Of a stretch of 42,635 nucleotides of DNA, positions 14,050 to 22,856 are shown piece after piece (position 1 is the stretch's first letter; every line of letters begins with the position of its first letter). This DNA comes from Rugosimonospora sp036494675 (GTDB lineage Bacteria; Actinomycetota; Actinomycetes; Mycobacteriales; Micromonosporaceae). The position numbers and the translations under genes are program-made. The notes beneath the pieces were generated by a model. That model searched no databases, had not been told where the DNA came from, and saw only the letters and a program-made list of their open reading frames with translations. The stretch covers positions 1-42,635 of the forward strand of contig DASXOA010000039.1 of the NCBI GenBank assembly GCA_036494675.1, written 5' to 3'.

Positions 14050-16329
14050 ATGCGACTATCCCGGCTCATCGTCATTAGCACCGTCGCCGCGCTGGTGGTC
14101 GGTGCCGGCGTGGCAGGCGGCGCGGCCGCACAAGGCCCCGGCGCGGTCAGTACCGGCGCCGGATCGTCGATCAAGGTGGGCGACGTGCCGCCCGCCGTAC
14201 CGGTATCGGCGCAACCGCCGACCAAGCCGACCGTGGTCACACTGGTCACCGGCGACCAGGTCCGGGTGGACGGGCAGAGCGTCACCCCGCTGGGCACCAC
14301 GCCCTCGATGCTGATGCGCTTCGAGTGGGGCGCCGACACCTACGCGGTACCGGCGGCGGCGCTGCCGTACCTGGGCTCGACGCTGGACATGCGGCTGTTC
14401 GACGTCAGCTACCTGGCGCAGGCCGGCGGTACCGCACCGGTGACGGTCACCACCACCACCACCGGCACGGCCGCGCCGCTGGCCGCCGGCACCACGACGC
14501 TGAACGCGGCCCAGGCGCAGAGCCTCGGCGCGCGCATCAAGGCGAGGAACCTCACCGGAATCAAGCGGATCAGCCTGGCCCAGGAGGCGGACGCGCCCGC
14601 GTTGCCGATCGCGCCGGCCACCGCGGCGCCAGTCGCCAAGGCCGCCGGCAACGGCGGCGGGCTGCCGTACGACACCCTGACGGTCAACACGATCGACCGC
14701 ACTGGCGCGGCCGGCCAGGCACTGATCATGGTGCAGAACCTGACCGACCCGTCGCTGGCGTTGTTGCTCGCGCCGTCCGACGGGTCGGCGAGATTCAGCC
14801 TGCCGCAGGGCGACTACAGCGTGGAGAGCAGCGTGCTCACCGCCGACGGTGACGGCTTCGACGCGGCACTGGTCGCCAACCCGCAACTGGCGCTGCGCGG
14901 CGACAAGACCGTCACGCTCGACTCGCGGACCGCCAAGCCGTACCTGCCGACGCTGGATCCGTCGATCCCGCCGATGGGCGGCCGGCTCGACTCCGTCGGC
15001 TTCACTCGCACCGGCGCGGGCGGCGATACCGAGCACGGTGGCAGATTCGTCATGTCGCTGCTCTCCGCTACCCCCAACCCGCTGCCGCAGTACGTGCCGT
15101 ACGCGATCTACGTGGCGCCGACCGCGAAGGTACACACGGGCAGCCTCGACTTCGCCGCGTACACCGAATTCTCCGACTCGGTACTCTCCGGCGGGACCCA
15201 GTCCGGCCCGGCGTACGTGCTGGGCTTCCCGTACGCCGGCATCATCCCGGACGGCGTCAGCACCGTGGTCCGGAAGACCGATCTGACCACAGTGGACAAC
15301 GGGCTGGACGCCGGCCCGGACGGCGGTGCCGGCGGGTACCTGACCTTCAACGTCTATGAGCCGTGGGGCGACGTGTTCGAGGCGGAGATCCAGGTCAGCA
15401 CCGGCGATCGTAACGACTACTGGTACAGCGCGGCGCCGGACACCGAGCGGTGGCAGATCAGGGCCACGCCGCCGGACGGCGCCAGCCGGTACGGTGCCCT
15501 GCACCAGGCGCGCCCCGGCAGCGTGGTGCGCGAGGTGTGGAACAAGGGGCCGATGGTGCCATCGCCGGCGGCCCTGCCGATCGACACGCTCATCCCGTCC
15601 CTCGCGGTACCGGTCGGGCCCGAGGAGACGCTCTGTCCGGCGTGCCGCCAGGACGACAACGCCACGTTGTTCCTGGGCAGCTACGGCGATTCGAATCCGG
15701 CGCACTACGCCCAGGGTTGGGGCAACCTGACCACGTCGTCGCTGCGGTTCCGCCGCAACGGTGCCCTCGCGGCGACGTCGGCGTACCTGCCCGGCGACAG
15801 CGAGGACATGAACAACGTGCTGCTGCCGATGCTGCACCAGCGGGCCAGCTACGAACTGGACTGGTCGGTTTCCCGGTTTACCGATCCGGCCGCTGTCACC
15901 GACACCGATTGGACATTCACCTCCGCGCCGCAGACCACAACCCGTCTCCCCGGTAACGAGCAGTGCACGCCGGACGCCAGCCGGGCCTGTGCGGCGCTGC
16001 CGCTGCTGTTCGTCAACTACGACCTGGCGCTGGATCACCAGTCCCAGGCGCCGACTGGCGCACCGTTCACGGTGGCGTTCCGCCTCGGGTACCAGCAGGG
16101 CGCACCGGCGGCGACCGGGCTGGGCGCCACGCTCAGCGTGTCGTTCGACGACGGGCAGACCTGGAGCACCCCGCGCTCGGCCCACGCGACCGGCAACGGT
16201 CAGTTCAGCCTGGGTATCCAGCACCCGGACAGCGCCGGGTCCGTGTCGCTGCGCGTCGAGGCGCACGACGCGGCCGGTAACGCGGTGCGCCAGACGGTCA
16301 TCCGTGCCTACCGGTTGGCCAGCCAATGA
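14050..16329 (+). CDS. Secreted S8-peptidase-like protein lacking the catalytic domain
   Basis: 759 residues with a signal peptide (about 1-27). Residues 58-71 (VVTLVTGDQVRVDG) and 88-125 (LMRFEWGADTYAVPAAALPY ... MRLFDVSYLAQAG) match the propeptide segment of large actinobacterial subtilisins (VTLITGD.V..., ...LDPRLFDVT.L). From about 205 the sequence resembles the region after the protease domain in those proteins (LPYDTLTVNTIDRTGAAGQA ..., a 'VTVRTLDR.G.P' type module). The ~300-residue subtilisin domain with its D/H/S triad is absent, replaced by an Ala/Thr-rich linker of about 80 residues. Two cysteine pairs (LCPACR; QCTPDASRAC) and a C-terminal Ig-like domain (FDDGQTWSTPRSA) follow. It may inhibit, chaperone or scaffold the sedolisins encoded next. 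The next gene starts 14 bases downstream. Confidence 0.7.
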   Translation: MRLSRLIVISTVAALVVGAGVAGGAAAQGPGAVSTGAGSSIKVGDVPPAVPVSAQPPTKPTVVTLVTGDQVRVDGQSVTPLGTTPSMLMRFEWGADTYAVPAAALPYLGSTLDMRLFDVSYLAQAGGTAPVTVTTTTTGTAAPLAAGTTTLNAAQAQSLGARIKARNLTGIKRISLAQEADAPALPIAPATAAPVAKAAGNGGGLPYDTLTVNTIDRTGAAGQALIMVQNLTDPSLALLLAPSDGSARFSLPQGDYSVESSVLTADGDGFDAALVANPQLALRGDKTVTLDSRTAKPYLPTLDPSIPPMGGRLDSVGFTRTGAGGDTEHGGRFVMSLLSATPNPLPQYVPYAIYVAPTAKVHTGSLDFAAYTEFSDSVLSGGTQSGPAYVLGFPYAGIIPDGVSTVVRKTDLTTVDNGLDAGPDGGAGGYLTFNVYEPWGDVFEAEIQVSTGDRNDYWYSAAPDTERWQIRATPPDGASRYGALHQARPGSVVREVWNKGPMVPSPAALPIDTLIPSLAVPVGPEETLCPACRQDDNATLFLGSYGDSNPAHYAQGWGNLTTSSLRFRRNGALAATSAYLPGDSEDMNNVLLPMLHQRASYELDWSVSRFTDPAAVTDTDWTFTSAPQTTTRLPGNEQCTPDASRACAALPLLFVNYDLALDHQSQAPTGAPFTVAFRLGYQQGAPAATGLGATLSVSFDDGQTWSTPRSAHATGNGQFSLGIQHPDSAGSVSLRVEAHDAAGNAVRQTVIRAYRLASQ

Positions 16330-16343
16330 GAGGGGACGCAGCG

Positions 16344-17528
16344 ATGCGCAGATGGGTGCTGGCGGCGTTCGCCGTCGCGCTGAGTCTGTTCGTGTTCAGC
16401 ATGCCGGCCGGCGCTCAACCGGGAAAGCAGGCCGCCAACGGCGGCACGCCGACCCGGGCCTGCGCGGTACCGGCGAAGTCGGCCAAGCACCGCGCCGCCT
16501 GCCTGGCGCTGGTCGACACCGACGCGACGGGCAAGAGTGTGAGCGGTCCGGCCCTGGCCGCACTGCAGCCGTTCATGGCGGCCGACCTGCAGTCGGCGTA
16601 CAAGCTGCCCTCGGCCCTTCTCGGCGCGCGGCAGACGGTGGCGATCGTGGACGCGTACGACGACCCGAACGCCGCCGCCGATCTCGCCGCCTATCGGGCG
16701 GCGAATAACCTGCCGGCGTGCGACGCGGACTTCCCGTGCTTCCGCAAGGTCGACCAGCGCGGTGGCACCAGCTATCCGGTGGCCGACAGCGGTTGGGCGG
16801 TGGAGGAGTCGCTGGACCTCGACATGGTGTCGGCGACCTGCCCGAACTGCCAGATTATTCTCGTCGAGGCGGACGACAACTCGTTCGACAACCTCGGTGC
16901 GGCGGTCGATGAGGCGGTCGTGCTCGGTGCCACGGTCGTATCGAACAGCTACGGCGCTGTCGAGTTCAACGGCCAGCAGGCGTACGCGACGCACTACGAC
17001 CATCCGGGCGTGGCGATCACGGTGGCCTCGGGTGACGGCGCGTTCGGCGCGACGACGCCGGCCTCGCTCCCGACGGTGACCGCGGTCGGCGGCACCACGC
17101 TGTATCAGGACTCCAGCGCCCGTGGCTGGAGTGAGCTGGCCTGGTCGGGTGCTGGATCGGGCTGCTCGGCCTACCAGGCGAAGCCGTCCTGGCAGAAGGA
17201 TCGGCTGTGCCGCAAGCGGACCGTCGCCGACGTTGCGGCGGTCGCCGACAGCAACACACCGGTCGGGGTGTACGACAGCTTCGACGCACCCGGCTGGATC
17301 GCGGTCGGCGGCACCAGTGTCGCGGCCCCCATCATCGCCGGCGTCTACGCGCTGGCCGGCAACGCCAGTACGGTCACCCCGAGCTACCCGTATGCGCACA
17401 GCGGTGCGTTGTTCGACGTGGTCGGTGGGAGCAACGGCTCGTGCGGCGGCAGCTACCTGTGCAAGGCGGTGTCCGGCTATGACGGGCCCTCCGGGCTCGG
17501 TACGCCCAATGGCATCGGCGCGTTCTAG
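16344..17528 (+). CDS. Secreted S53-family serine-carboxyl peptidase (sedolisin)
   Basis: 394 residues. A signal peptide (LAAFAVALSLFVFSMPAGA) leads to an S53 domain. The Glu/Asp pair is in EESLDLDMVSATCPNC (E154, D158), the oxyanion-region Asn/Ser in VVSNSYG and the nucleophile in GGTSVAAP (Ser325). These residues define sedolisins, acid-active endopeptidases with a subtilisin fold. The usual long propeptide is short here (about 60 residues), so folding help may come in trans from the upstream S8-like protein. ATG 16344 is chosen for the GAGAGGGG site nine bases before it. An ATG overlapping the previous stop (16326) would add six residues before the signal peptide. A paralogue lies two genes on. 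Confidence 0.92.
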   Translation: MRRWVLAAFAVALSLFVFSMPAGAQPGKQAANGGTPTRACAVPAKSAKHRAACLALVDTDATGKSVSGPALAALQPFMAADLQSAYKLPSALLGARQTVAIVDAYDDPNAAADLAAYRAANNLPACDADFPCFRKVDQRGGTSYPVADSGWAVEESLDLDMVSATCPNCQIILVEADDNSFDNLGAAVDEAVVLGATVVSNSYGAVEFNGQQAYATHYDHPGVAITVASGDGAFGATTPASLPTVTAVGGTTLYQDSSARGWSELAWSGAGSGCSAYQAKPSWQKDRLCRKRTVADVAAVADSNTPVGVYDSFDAPGWIAVGGTSVAAPIIAGVYALAGNASTVTPSYPYAHSGALFDVVGGSNGSCGGSYLCKAVSGYDGPSGLGTPNGIGAF

Positions 17529-17536
17529 GAGGAATG

Positions 17537-18784
17537 ATGCGTAGCAGAAGACTGGCTGCCGTGCTGGCGGCCGGCACCCTCGCGGCGATGGCCGGTGCCG
17601 CCGCCCCGGCACACGCGCAGCCGGACGGGCAGACCACCGACCCGGGCCCGGCCTGCACACCGACCTGGCGGATCGTGGACGCGCCGGCGCTGCCGGCGGC
17701 GTACTCCATCGGGTTCAACGGCGGGACGGTCGATGCCATCTCGCCGGACAACGTGTGGATCCCCGGGACCCTGGACGGGAATCTCATGCCCGGCACGACC
17801 TGGGTCGGGCACTGGAACGGCCATTCGATAACCACGGAACCTGCGGTACCCAAGTCGCCGGCGACGTCGCAGGTCATGAACGGAGCCTCGTTCGACTCGG
17901 CGACCGACGGATGGATCGTCGGCGGCCAGTATGTCAACGCCACGCGCGGCGGCCTCTATCCCCAGCCGTTCTCGGCGCACTGGGACGGTCACCGCTGGAC
18001 CACGGTACCGCTTCCGCCCTCGCCGCACCTCGGCCAGACCATCGCCCTGCCCACGCAGGTCGCCGCGCTCTCACCGACGGACGTGTGGGCGGTCGGCGCG
18101 GAGACCGTCGGTCTGACCACCACCGGCTCGCTTGTCGAGCACTGGGACGGCAGCCAGTGGTCCGTCGTACCCAACCCCGCCTCGAACGCCGCACGCTCGA
18201 TACTCACCGCGATGAAGGCCATCTCGGCCAGCGACGTCTGGGCGGTCGGCCGGCAGGTCACGGCGGACGGCGCGATCGTGCCGCTGGTCGAGCGGTACGA
18301 CGGCACCGCCTGGCATCTCGTCGACGTACCGTTCGGCAGCCCGGCATCGGAACTCTCCGGAATCAGTGCCACCGGACCCGACGACGTCTGGGTCGTCGGC
18401 GCCGACACGGCACCGGACTCCGGGGGGTTCGCGGAACCACTCGTCGAACACTTCGACGGTACGTCCTGGGCGGCCTTCCCCGATCCGGCGGGCATCGGCA
18501 ACGTGGAACTCAACGGCGTCTACGCGGCAACCCCGACCGATGTGTGGGTGACCGAGTACGTGCCGGACCACACCGCCGTCGGGATGCTGCACTACGACGG
18601 CAGGACCTGGACCCAGGTGCCGTGGCCGGCGCCGGCCGAGTACGGCGAGTACTCCTGGGCCATGAGTATCGACGGCACCGGTCCGAACGACGTGTGGGCG
18701 CTCGGCGGCGTCACCGTCGAGCCGGGCTCGACGACCAACCACACCGAACTGCGCATCGCGCACCTGACCTGTGGAGGGAGCTGA
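17537..18784 (+). CDS. Secreted beta-propeller protein
   Basis: 415 residues with a signal peptide (RLAAVLAAGTLAAMAGAAAP, then AHA). About six repeats each carry a DVWAVG-type strand and a HWDG..W strand: DVWAVGAETVG / LVEHWDGSQWSVVPNP, DVWAVGRQVTA / LVERYDGTAWHLVDVP, DVWVVGADT / LVEHFDGTSWAAFPDP, DVWVTE / MLHYDGRTWTQVPWP, DVWALGG. This is a six- or seven-bladed propeller, probably a binding or scaffold module. No catalytic motif is seen. AGGAGG at 17527-17532 serves ATG 17537 (ATG 17534 is too close). It lies between the two sedolisin genes with gaps of 8 and 2 bases, so co-expression and a shared extracellular role are likely. The ligand is unknown. Confidence 0.85.
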   Translation: MRSRRLAAVLAAGTLAAMAGAAAPAHAQPDGQTTDPGPACTPTWRIVDAPALPAAYSIGFNGGTVDAISPDNVWIPGTLDGNLMPGTTWVGHWNGHSITTEPAVPKSPATSQVMNGASFDSATDGWIVGGQYVNATRGGLYPQPFSAHWDGHRWTTVPLPPSPHLGQTIALPTQVAALSPTDVWAVGAETVGLTTTGSLVEHWDGSQWSVVPNPASNAARSILTAMKAISASDVWAVGRQVTADGAIVPLVERYDGTAWHLVDVPFGSPASELSGISATGPDDVWVVGADTAPDSGGFAEPLVEHFDGTSWAAFPDPAGIGNVELNGVYAATPTDVWVTEYVPDHTAVGMLHYDGRTWTQVPWPAPAEYGEYSWAMSIDGTGPNDVWALGGVTVEPGSTTNHTELRIAHLTCGGS

Positions 18785-18786
18785 CG

Positions 18787-21024
18787 ATGCGGATCCGAGT
18801 CCTGCTCGCGGTGTGCACCGCCGCCGCGCTGCTGATCCCCGGGGTCGCCCTGGCCGCACCCGGCGGCACCGCGCCAACCAAGGTGGCGGTACAGCACTCG
18901 TGTGCCCAGCCGACCCAACCCGGGTACGCCGCATGCCAGGCGCTGCGGCGCACGGACGTGGCTTCGCGTAAGGGAATCCAACCCGCCGCCAGCACACCGG
19001 CCGGGTACGCCCCGGCCGACCTGACCGCCGCGTACCACCTGCCGGCGGCTTCCACCACCTCGACCGTGGCCATCGTCGACGCGTACGACGACCCGACGGT
19101 CGAGGCCGACCAGGCCACCTACCGCGCCCAGTACGCCCTGCCGGCCTGCACCAGCGCGACCGGTTGCTTCACCAAGGTCGACCAGCGTGGCGGCACCAGC
19201 TACCCCGCCCCGGACTCGGGCTGGGCCACCGAGATGGCGCTGGACGTGGACATGGTTTCGGCGATCTGCCCGAGCTGCCACATCCTGCTGGTCGAGGCGG
19301 ACGACAATTCCTCGGACAACCTCGGCGCGGCGGTGGACGAGGCCGTGACTCTCGGCGCGAAGTACGTGTCGAACAGCTGGGCCGGGCCGGAGGACTCGAC
19401 GGAGCCGTCGTACGACGGCTACTTCAACCACCCGGGTGTGGTGATCACCGCGAGCACCGCCGACGCCGGCTACGGCGTGTACTACCCGGCGGCCTCGCCG
19501 TACGTCACCGCGGTCGGCGGCACCTCGTTGAACCGGGACACGACCACCACCCGGGGCTGGCGCGAGTCGGCCTGGAGCGGCGCGGGCAGCGGCTGCTCGC
19601 AGTACGAGCCGAAGCCGGTGTGGCAGACCGGTTCCGGCTGCGCCCGACGCACCGTCGCCGACGTGTCCGCAATCGGCGACCCGGGCACCGGGGTCGCCGT
19701 GTACACCGCGACAGGGTGGCAGGTGTACGGCGGCACAAGCGTCGCGACGCCGATCATCGCGTCGGTCTACGCGCTGGCCGGCACCCCGCAGGCCGGCAGC
19801 AATCCCGCCGAGTACCCGTACGACGCCGCACTCGCCGATCCGACCGCCATCAGCGACGCGACCGGTGGTAGCAACGGCACGTGCACCCCGGCGTACCTGT
19901 GCAACGGCGTCACCGGCTACGACGGCCCGACCGGCCTGGGCACCCCGAACGGCGTCGCCGCCTTTGGGTACCGGCAGCACGGCACCGTTGCCGGCACCGT
20001 CACCTCGGCCGGCGCCGCGGTACCGGACGCCACTGTCACCGTCGCCGGCCGGCAGGTGGCCACCGATGCCGGCGGCAAGTACGCGCTGGACCTGCCGGCC
20101 GGCTCGTACCAGGGCACCGTCGACAAGTACGGGTACCTGCCGCAGACCGTCGCGCTCACCGTCACTGGGGGTGCCACCGTCACCAATGACGTGATCCTGA
20201 CCGTGCACGCCACGGCCACGATCGCCGGCACGGTGACCGATGGCTCCGGTCACGGCGGGCCGCTGGCCGCGAAGGTCACCGCCGACGACGGCGCTGGCCA
20301 TCTCGTCGCCGCCAATACCGACGCGACCGGGCACTACTCCGTGGCGGTGCTGACCGGCGCCAGCTACACGCTGCGCGTCGAGGCGACGGTTCCGGGCTAC
20401 CTGGCGGCAACCAAGACGGTGGCGGTCGACACCTCCGATGTCACCGCCGACGCGGCGCTGCTCGTGGACCAGCTCGCCTGCACCGCGTCCGGCTACCATC
20501 CGGTCGAGAGGGGCTCAACAGAGCCGTTCTCCGGTACCTCGGTGCCCTCGGGCTGGCGGGTGGTCAACACCGACCCGCACTACCCGGGCTACGCGGCGCA
20601 GCCGGGCTGGGAATTCACCAACCCCGGCAACCGGGCCAACACCACCGGCGGCGGCGGTAACTTCGCGATCGTCGACTCCGACCACAGCGGCGCCATGCAC
20701 GTGCAGGACACCGCGCTGGTCGGCGCCACGGTCAACATGTCCACTGTGGACAACCCGACCGTACGGTTCTCCACCGATCTCAACCCGGCCGTCAACTCCA
20801 CCGCCACCGTCGACGTCTCCACCGACGGGGGCACCACGTGGACCTCGGTCTGGCGCAGTACCGGCATGCACGGCCAGCACGGTACCGCCGCGATCGTGGT
20901 ACCGCTGCCGACCGCGGCGCACCAATCCGCCGTCGCGCTTCGCTTCCACTTCATCGGAAGCTGGTCGCAGTGGTGGGAGCTCGACGACGTGTTCGTCGGC
21001 GACCGCAGCTGCGAGGCGGTCTGA
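18787..21024 (+). CDS. Secreted multidomain S53-family peptidase (sedolisin) with CarboxypepD_reg-like and C-terminal beta-sandwich domains
   Basis: 745 residues. Signal peptide about 1-24, then S53 domain to about 400. Glu/Asp are in EMALDVDMVSAICPSC (E149, D153), VSNSW is conserved, and the nucleophile is in GGTSVATP (Ser318). Two carboxypeptidase-regulatory-like repeats follow (GTVAGTVTSAGAAVPDATVT ... and ATIAGTVTDGSGHGGP ...). The C-terminal jelly-roll-like domain has VDVSTDGGTTWTSVWRSTG and ALRFHFIGSWSQWWELDDVF, a 'choice-of-anchor' or MAM-like fold that may bind polymer or cell wall. ATG 18787 follows GGAGGGAG and lies two bases after the propeller stop. A much longer in-frame extension upstream is antisense-like noise inside the propeller gene. 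Last gene of the operon, before the hairpin at 21030. Confidence 0.92.
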   Translation: MRIRVLLAVCTAAALLIPGVALAAPGGTAPTKVAVQHSCAQPTQPGYAACQALRRTDVASRKGIQPAASTPAGYAPADLTAAYHLPAASTTSTVAIVDAYDDPTVEADQATYRAQYALPACTSATGCFTKVDQRGGTSYPAPDSGWATEMALDVDMVSAICPSCHILLVEADDNSSDNLGAAVDEAVTLGAKYVSNSWAGPEDSTEPSYDGYFNHPGVVITASTADAGYGVYYPAASPYVTAVGGTSLNRDTTTTRGWRESAWSGAGSGCSQYEPKPVWQTGSGCARRTVADVSAIGDPGTGVAVYTATGWQVYGGTSVATPIIASVYALAGTPQAGSNPAEYPYDAALADPTAISDATGGSNGTCTPAYLCNGVTGYDGPTGLGTPNGVAAFGYRQHGTVAGTVTSAGAAVPDATVTVAGRQVATDAGGKYALDLPAGSYQGTVDKYGYLPQTVALTVTGGATVTNDVILTVHATATIAGTVTDGSGHGGPLAAKVTADDGAGHLVAANTDATGHYSVAVLTGASYTLRVEATVPGYLAATKTVAVDTSDVTADAALLVDQLACTASGYHPVERGSTEPFSGTSVPSGWRVVNTDPHYPGYAAQPGWEFTNPGNRANTTGGGGNFAIVDSDHSGAMHVQDTALVGATVNMSTVDNPTVRFSTDLNPAVNSTATVDVSTDGGTTWTSVWRSTGMHGQHGTAAIVVPLPTAAHQSAVALRFHFIGSWSQWWELDDVFVGDRSCEAV

Positions 21025-21029
21025 TCCAA

Positions 21030-21063
21030 CCGGGGCCGGTCCGGACTTCTGGACCGGCCCCGG
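21030..21063 (+). terminator. Terminator of the sedolisin operon
   Basis: A perfect 13-bp stem (CCGGGGCCGGTCC / GGACCGGCCCCGG) encloses an 8-base loop and starts six bases after the last stop codon. There is no U-run, as expected in high-GC actinomycetes. Confidence 0.85.
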
Positions 21064-21122
21064 GGTCAACCAGGTTGTGACACACCGGTCTGACGCCCAA
21101 CGATGGGCAGCCTTCTCGCCGA

Positions 21123-21406
21123 GGCTCTGTTGCATTCGGAACCAACAGACCGAGGCAAGCTTGAGTGATGACATCGTTGGTTCGCCGTCGCCGGTGGATA
21201 CCACGGGGTCCGCGTTCGCCGGGTTCCGGTTTCCGCCTGAGGTGATCGTCGTCGCGGTCCGCTGGTACCTCCGCTTCAACGTGTCCTACCGCGACGTTGA
21301 AGAACTCCTACTCGAACGCGGTGTCGAGGTCGACCACGTGACCGTGTACCGGTGGGTGCAGCGCTTCACCCCCGCTGCTGCTGAACGCGGCCCGATTCTG
21401 CCGGCA
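21123..21406 (+). mobile_element. IS6-family element, truncated derivative
   Basis: It starts with GGCTCTGTTGCATTCGG and is almost identical to the reverse complement of 10018-10322. It includes the same transposase N-terminus (FAGFRFPPEVIVVAVRWYLR ... HVTVYRWVQRF) and the same extra C after TTCA that puts the frame out (TPAAAERGP). It breaks off after GATTCTGCCGG at about 21406, where IS3-type sequence begins, so its right end is missing. The shared lesion means both copies descend from one already dead element moved by a helper transposase or by recombination. Confidence 0.75.
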
Positions 21407-21557
21407 GACCGAGATTGAGCGGCTGCGGCGGCAGAACGAACGCCTGGGCGCGGACCTGGCCCGGAACAAGGCCGCATTGGAGATCATGGGAAAAACACAC
21501 GCGTTCTTGCGGCGGCTCTCCGAGAACGTGGACCACGACCCGAAGCAGAGCAGATGA
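21407..21557 (+). pseudogene. IS3-family OrfA, C-terminal remnant
   Basis: The frame reads QTEIERLRRQNERLGADLAR, then NKAALEIMGKTHAFLRRLSE and a stop around 21555. This is the coiled-coil zipper end of an IS3 OrfA. Its helix-turn-helix half is missing and replaced by the IS6 derivative. It leads directly into the OrfB frame at 21554. Confidence 0.6.
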
Positions 21558-22533
21558 TCGACGAGGCGTTCGCACAGCTGGCACCGTTGGTCAGCACCAC
21601 CACCGCTTGTGCGCTGCTGGGTAAGTCCCGGGCCACGCGCTACCGACGATGCCGTCCCGCCCTCTCCCGGCCCCGGCCCATGCGCGCGGCGCCGGTGAAC
21701 AAGCTGACCGATTCTGAACGCGCCCAGGTTCTCGTGGTCCTGCGCCACGACGACTTCGTCGATAAGGCCCCGGCCCAGGTCTGGGCCACCTTGCTCGATG
21801 AGGGGCAGTACCTGTGTTCAGAGCCCACGATGTATCGGATCCTGCGCGAGCACGGTGAAGTCCGGGAACGCCGCGTCCAGGCGACTCATCCGGCAAAGGT
21901 GAAACCTGAGCTGGTCGGCTACCGCACCCGGGCAGGTGTATTCCTGGGACATCACGAAACTGCAGGGCCCCGGCCGGGGTGAGCACTTCCAGCTCTACGC
22001 GATGATCGACATCTTCAGCCATTACGTTGTGGGCTGGACGGTCGCGGCCGCCGAGTCCGCGCACCTCGCCGCCGCGTTCATCGCCGACATCGTCGCCACG
22101 CACGGCGCGCCGCAAGCGATCCACGCCGATCGAGGTACCTCGATGACCTCCAAACCCGTCGCGCAGCTTCTCGTAGACCTCGGCGTGGCCCGCAGGCACT
22201 CCAGACCCCACGTGTCGAACGACTCCGTTTTCCGAGGCGCAGTTCAAGACATTGAAATACTGCCCGGCCTTCCCCGGCCGGTTCGGCTCACTCGCCGACG
22301 CGCGCGCCTTCTTCAACCACTACAACCACATCCGACACAAGGCCCTCGGCCTACACACCCCAGCCTCGGTGCACTACGGTACCGCCACCCAGATCCGCGC
22401 CCACCGAGGCGATGTCCTACACGCCGCTCAGGCCCGCAACCCCGAACGGTTCAGCACGCCACCGGTACCACCAAAACTGCCCACCGCCGCGTGGATCAAC
22501 CCGCCGACCCCAGCACTGCAAATACCAAGATAA
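21554..22533 (+). pseudogene. IS3-family OrfB transposase with two frameshifts
   Basis: Read across frames: MIDEAFAQLAPLVSTTTACA, PTMYRILREHGEVRERRVQA and THPAKVKPELV; then VYSWDITKLQGPGRGEHFQL, YAMIDIFSHYVVGW and HADRGTSMTSKPVAQLLVDL; then EAQFKTLKYCPAFPGRFGSL, ARAFFNHYNHIRHKALGLHT. This covers a whole IS3 integrase with DDE residues in WDIT, HADRG and the E of EAQFKTLKY. Frames change near 21935 and at about 22228, where an extra base precedes TTTTCCGAGGC. Being complete apart from two small indels, it decayed recently. No clean right inverted repeat was identified after 22533. Confidence 0.8.
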
Positions 22534-22774
22534 AACATCATCATCCGCCGAACCGGCGATGGCGAGCCCTGCTCACCGCGCTCGCCACGGCCATCATGGG
22601 GGGCGGACACCGTCGTGGCCGCACCGGGCAGCCCGGCCGTCGGCCGGGCTGCCCGCCACCATCGGATAACGCACCTGAGCCAGATACGGCACCATCGACG
22701 GCTGTCACGAAGACATGCCGCACCAACCTCAACCTAAGGCGCCACCTGGAGATCACGGATCGGTAACGACCCGT
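22534..22774. other. Intergenic stretch between the IS3 remnant and the LacI operators
   Basis: No gene is supported. The notable element is the hairpin listed at 22626-22654. The rest has no conserved motif I can name. Confidence 0.5.
22626..22654. terminator. Strong hairpin before the LacI operon
   Basis: A 13-bp perfect stem (GGGCAGCCCGGCC / GGCCGGGCTGCCC) with a 3-base loop. It is probably a factor-independent terminator that insulates the LacI operon from the IS3 remnant, or the surviving terminator of a gene replaced by the IS. Confidence 0.6.
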
Positions 22775-22786
22775 CAACACGTGTTG
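22775..22786. promoter_or_regulatory. LacI-family operator O1
   Basis: Perfect 12-bp palindrome CAACACGTGTTG with the central CG typical of LacI-family sites. It is repeated as O2 at 22831-22844; the centres are 57 bp apart. It overlaps a possible -35 (TTGCTT at 22784-22789). Confidence 0.75.
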
Positions 22787-22789
22787 CTT

Positions 22790-22799
22790 TCGTTAACGA
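22790..22799. promoter_or_regulatory. Second palindrome class between the operators
   Basis: TCGTTAACGA, a perfect 10-bp palindrome lying between O1 and O2 within the probable promoter. It could bind another regulator or be a degenerate half of the LacI system. Confidence 0.4.
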
Positions 22800-22830
22800 T
22801 CACGTCACATGATCGACCGCAACCACGAAC

Positions 22831-22844
22831 GCAACACGTGTTGC
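22831..22844. promoter_or_regulatory. LacI-family operator O2
   Basis: Perfect 14-bp palindrome GCAACACGTGTTGC ending just before the ribosome site (AGGAGG, 22846-22851) of the lacI-like gene. A repressor here would block transcription just after initiation. With O1 it could form a loop or bind cooperatively. It predicts autoregulation. Confidence 0.8.
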
Positions 22845-22856
22845 TAGGAGGAGCCG

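Noticed and set aside
14056..16326. A 756-codon minus-strand frame opposite the S8-like gene
   Set aside because: No signal peptide or domain pattern; third-position bias belongs to the plus strand.
17755..18786. Long N-terminal extension of the second sedolisin
   Set aside because: It overlaps the propeller gene in another frame and is Arg-rich noise; a signal peptide and ribosome site define the start at 18787.
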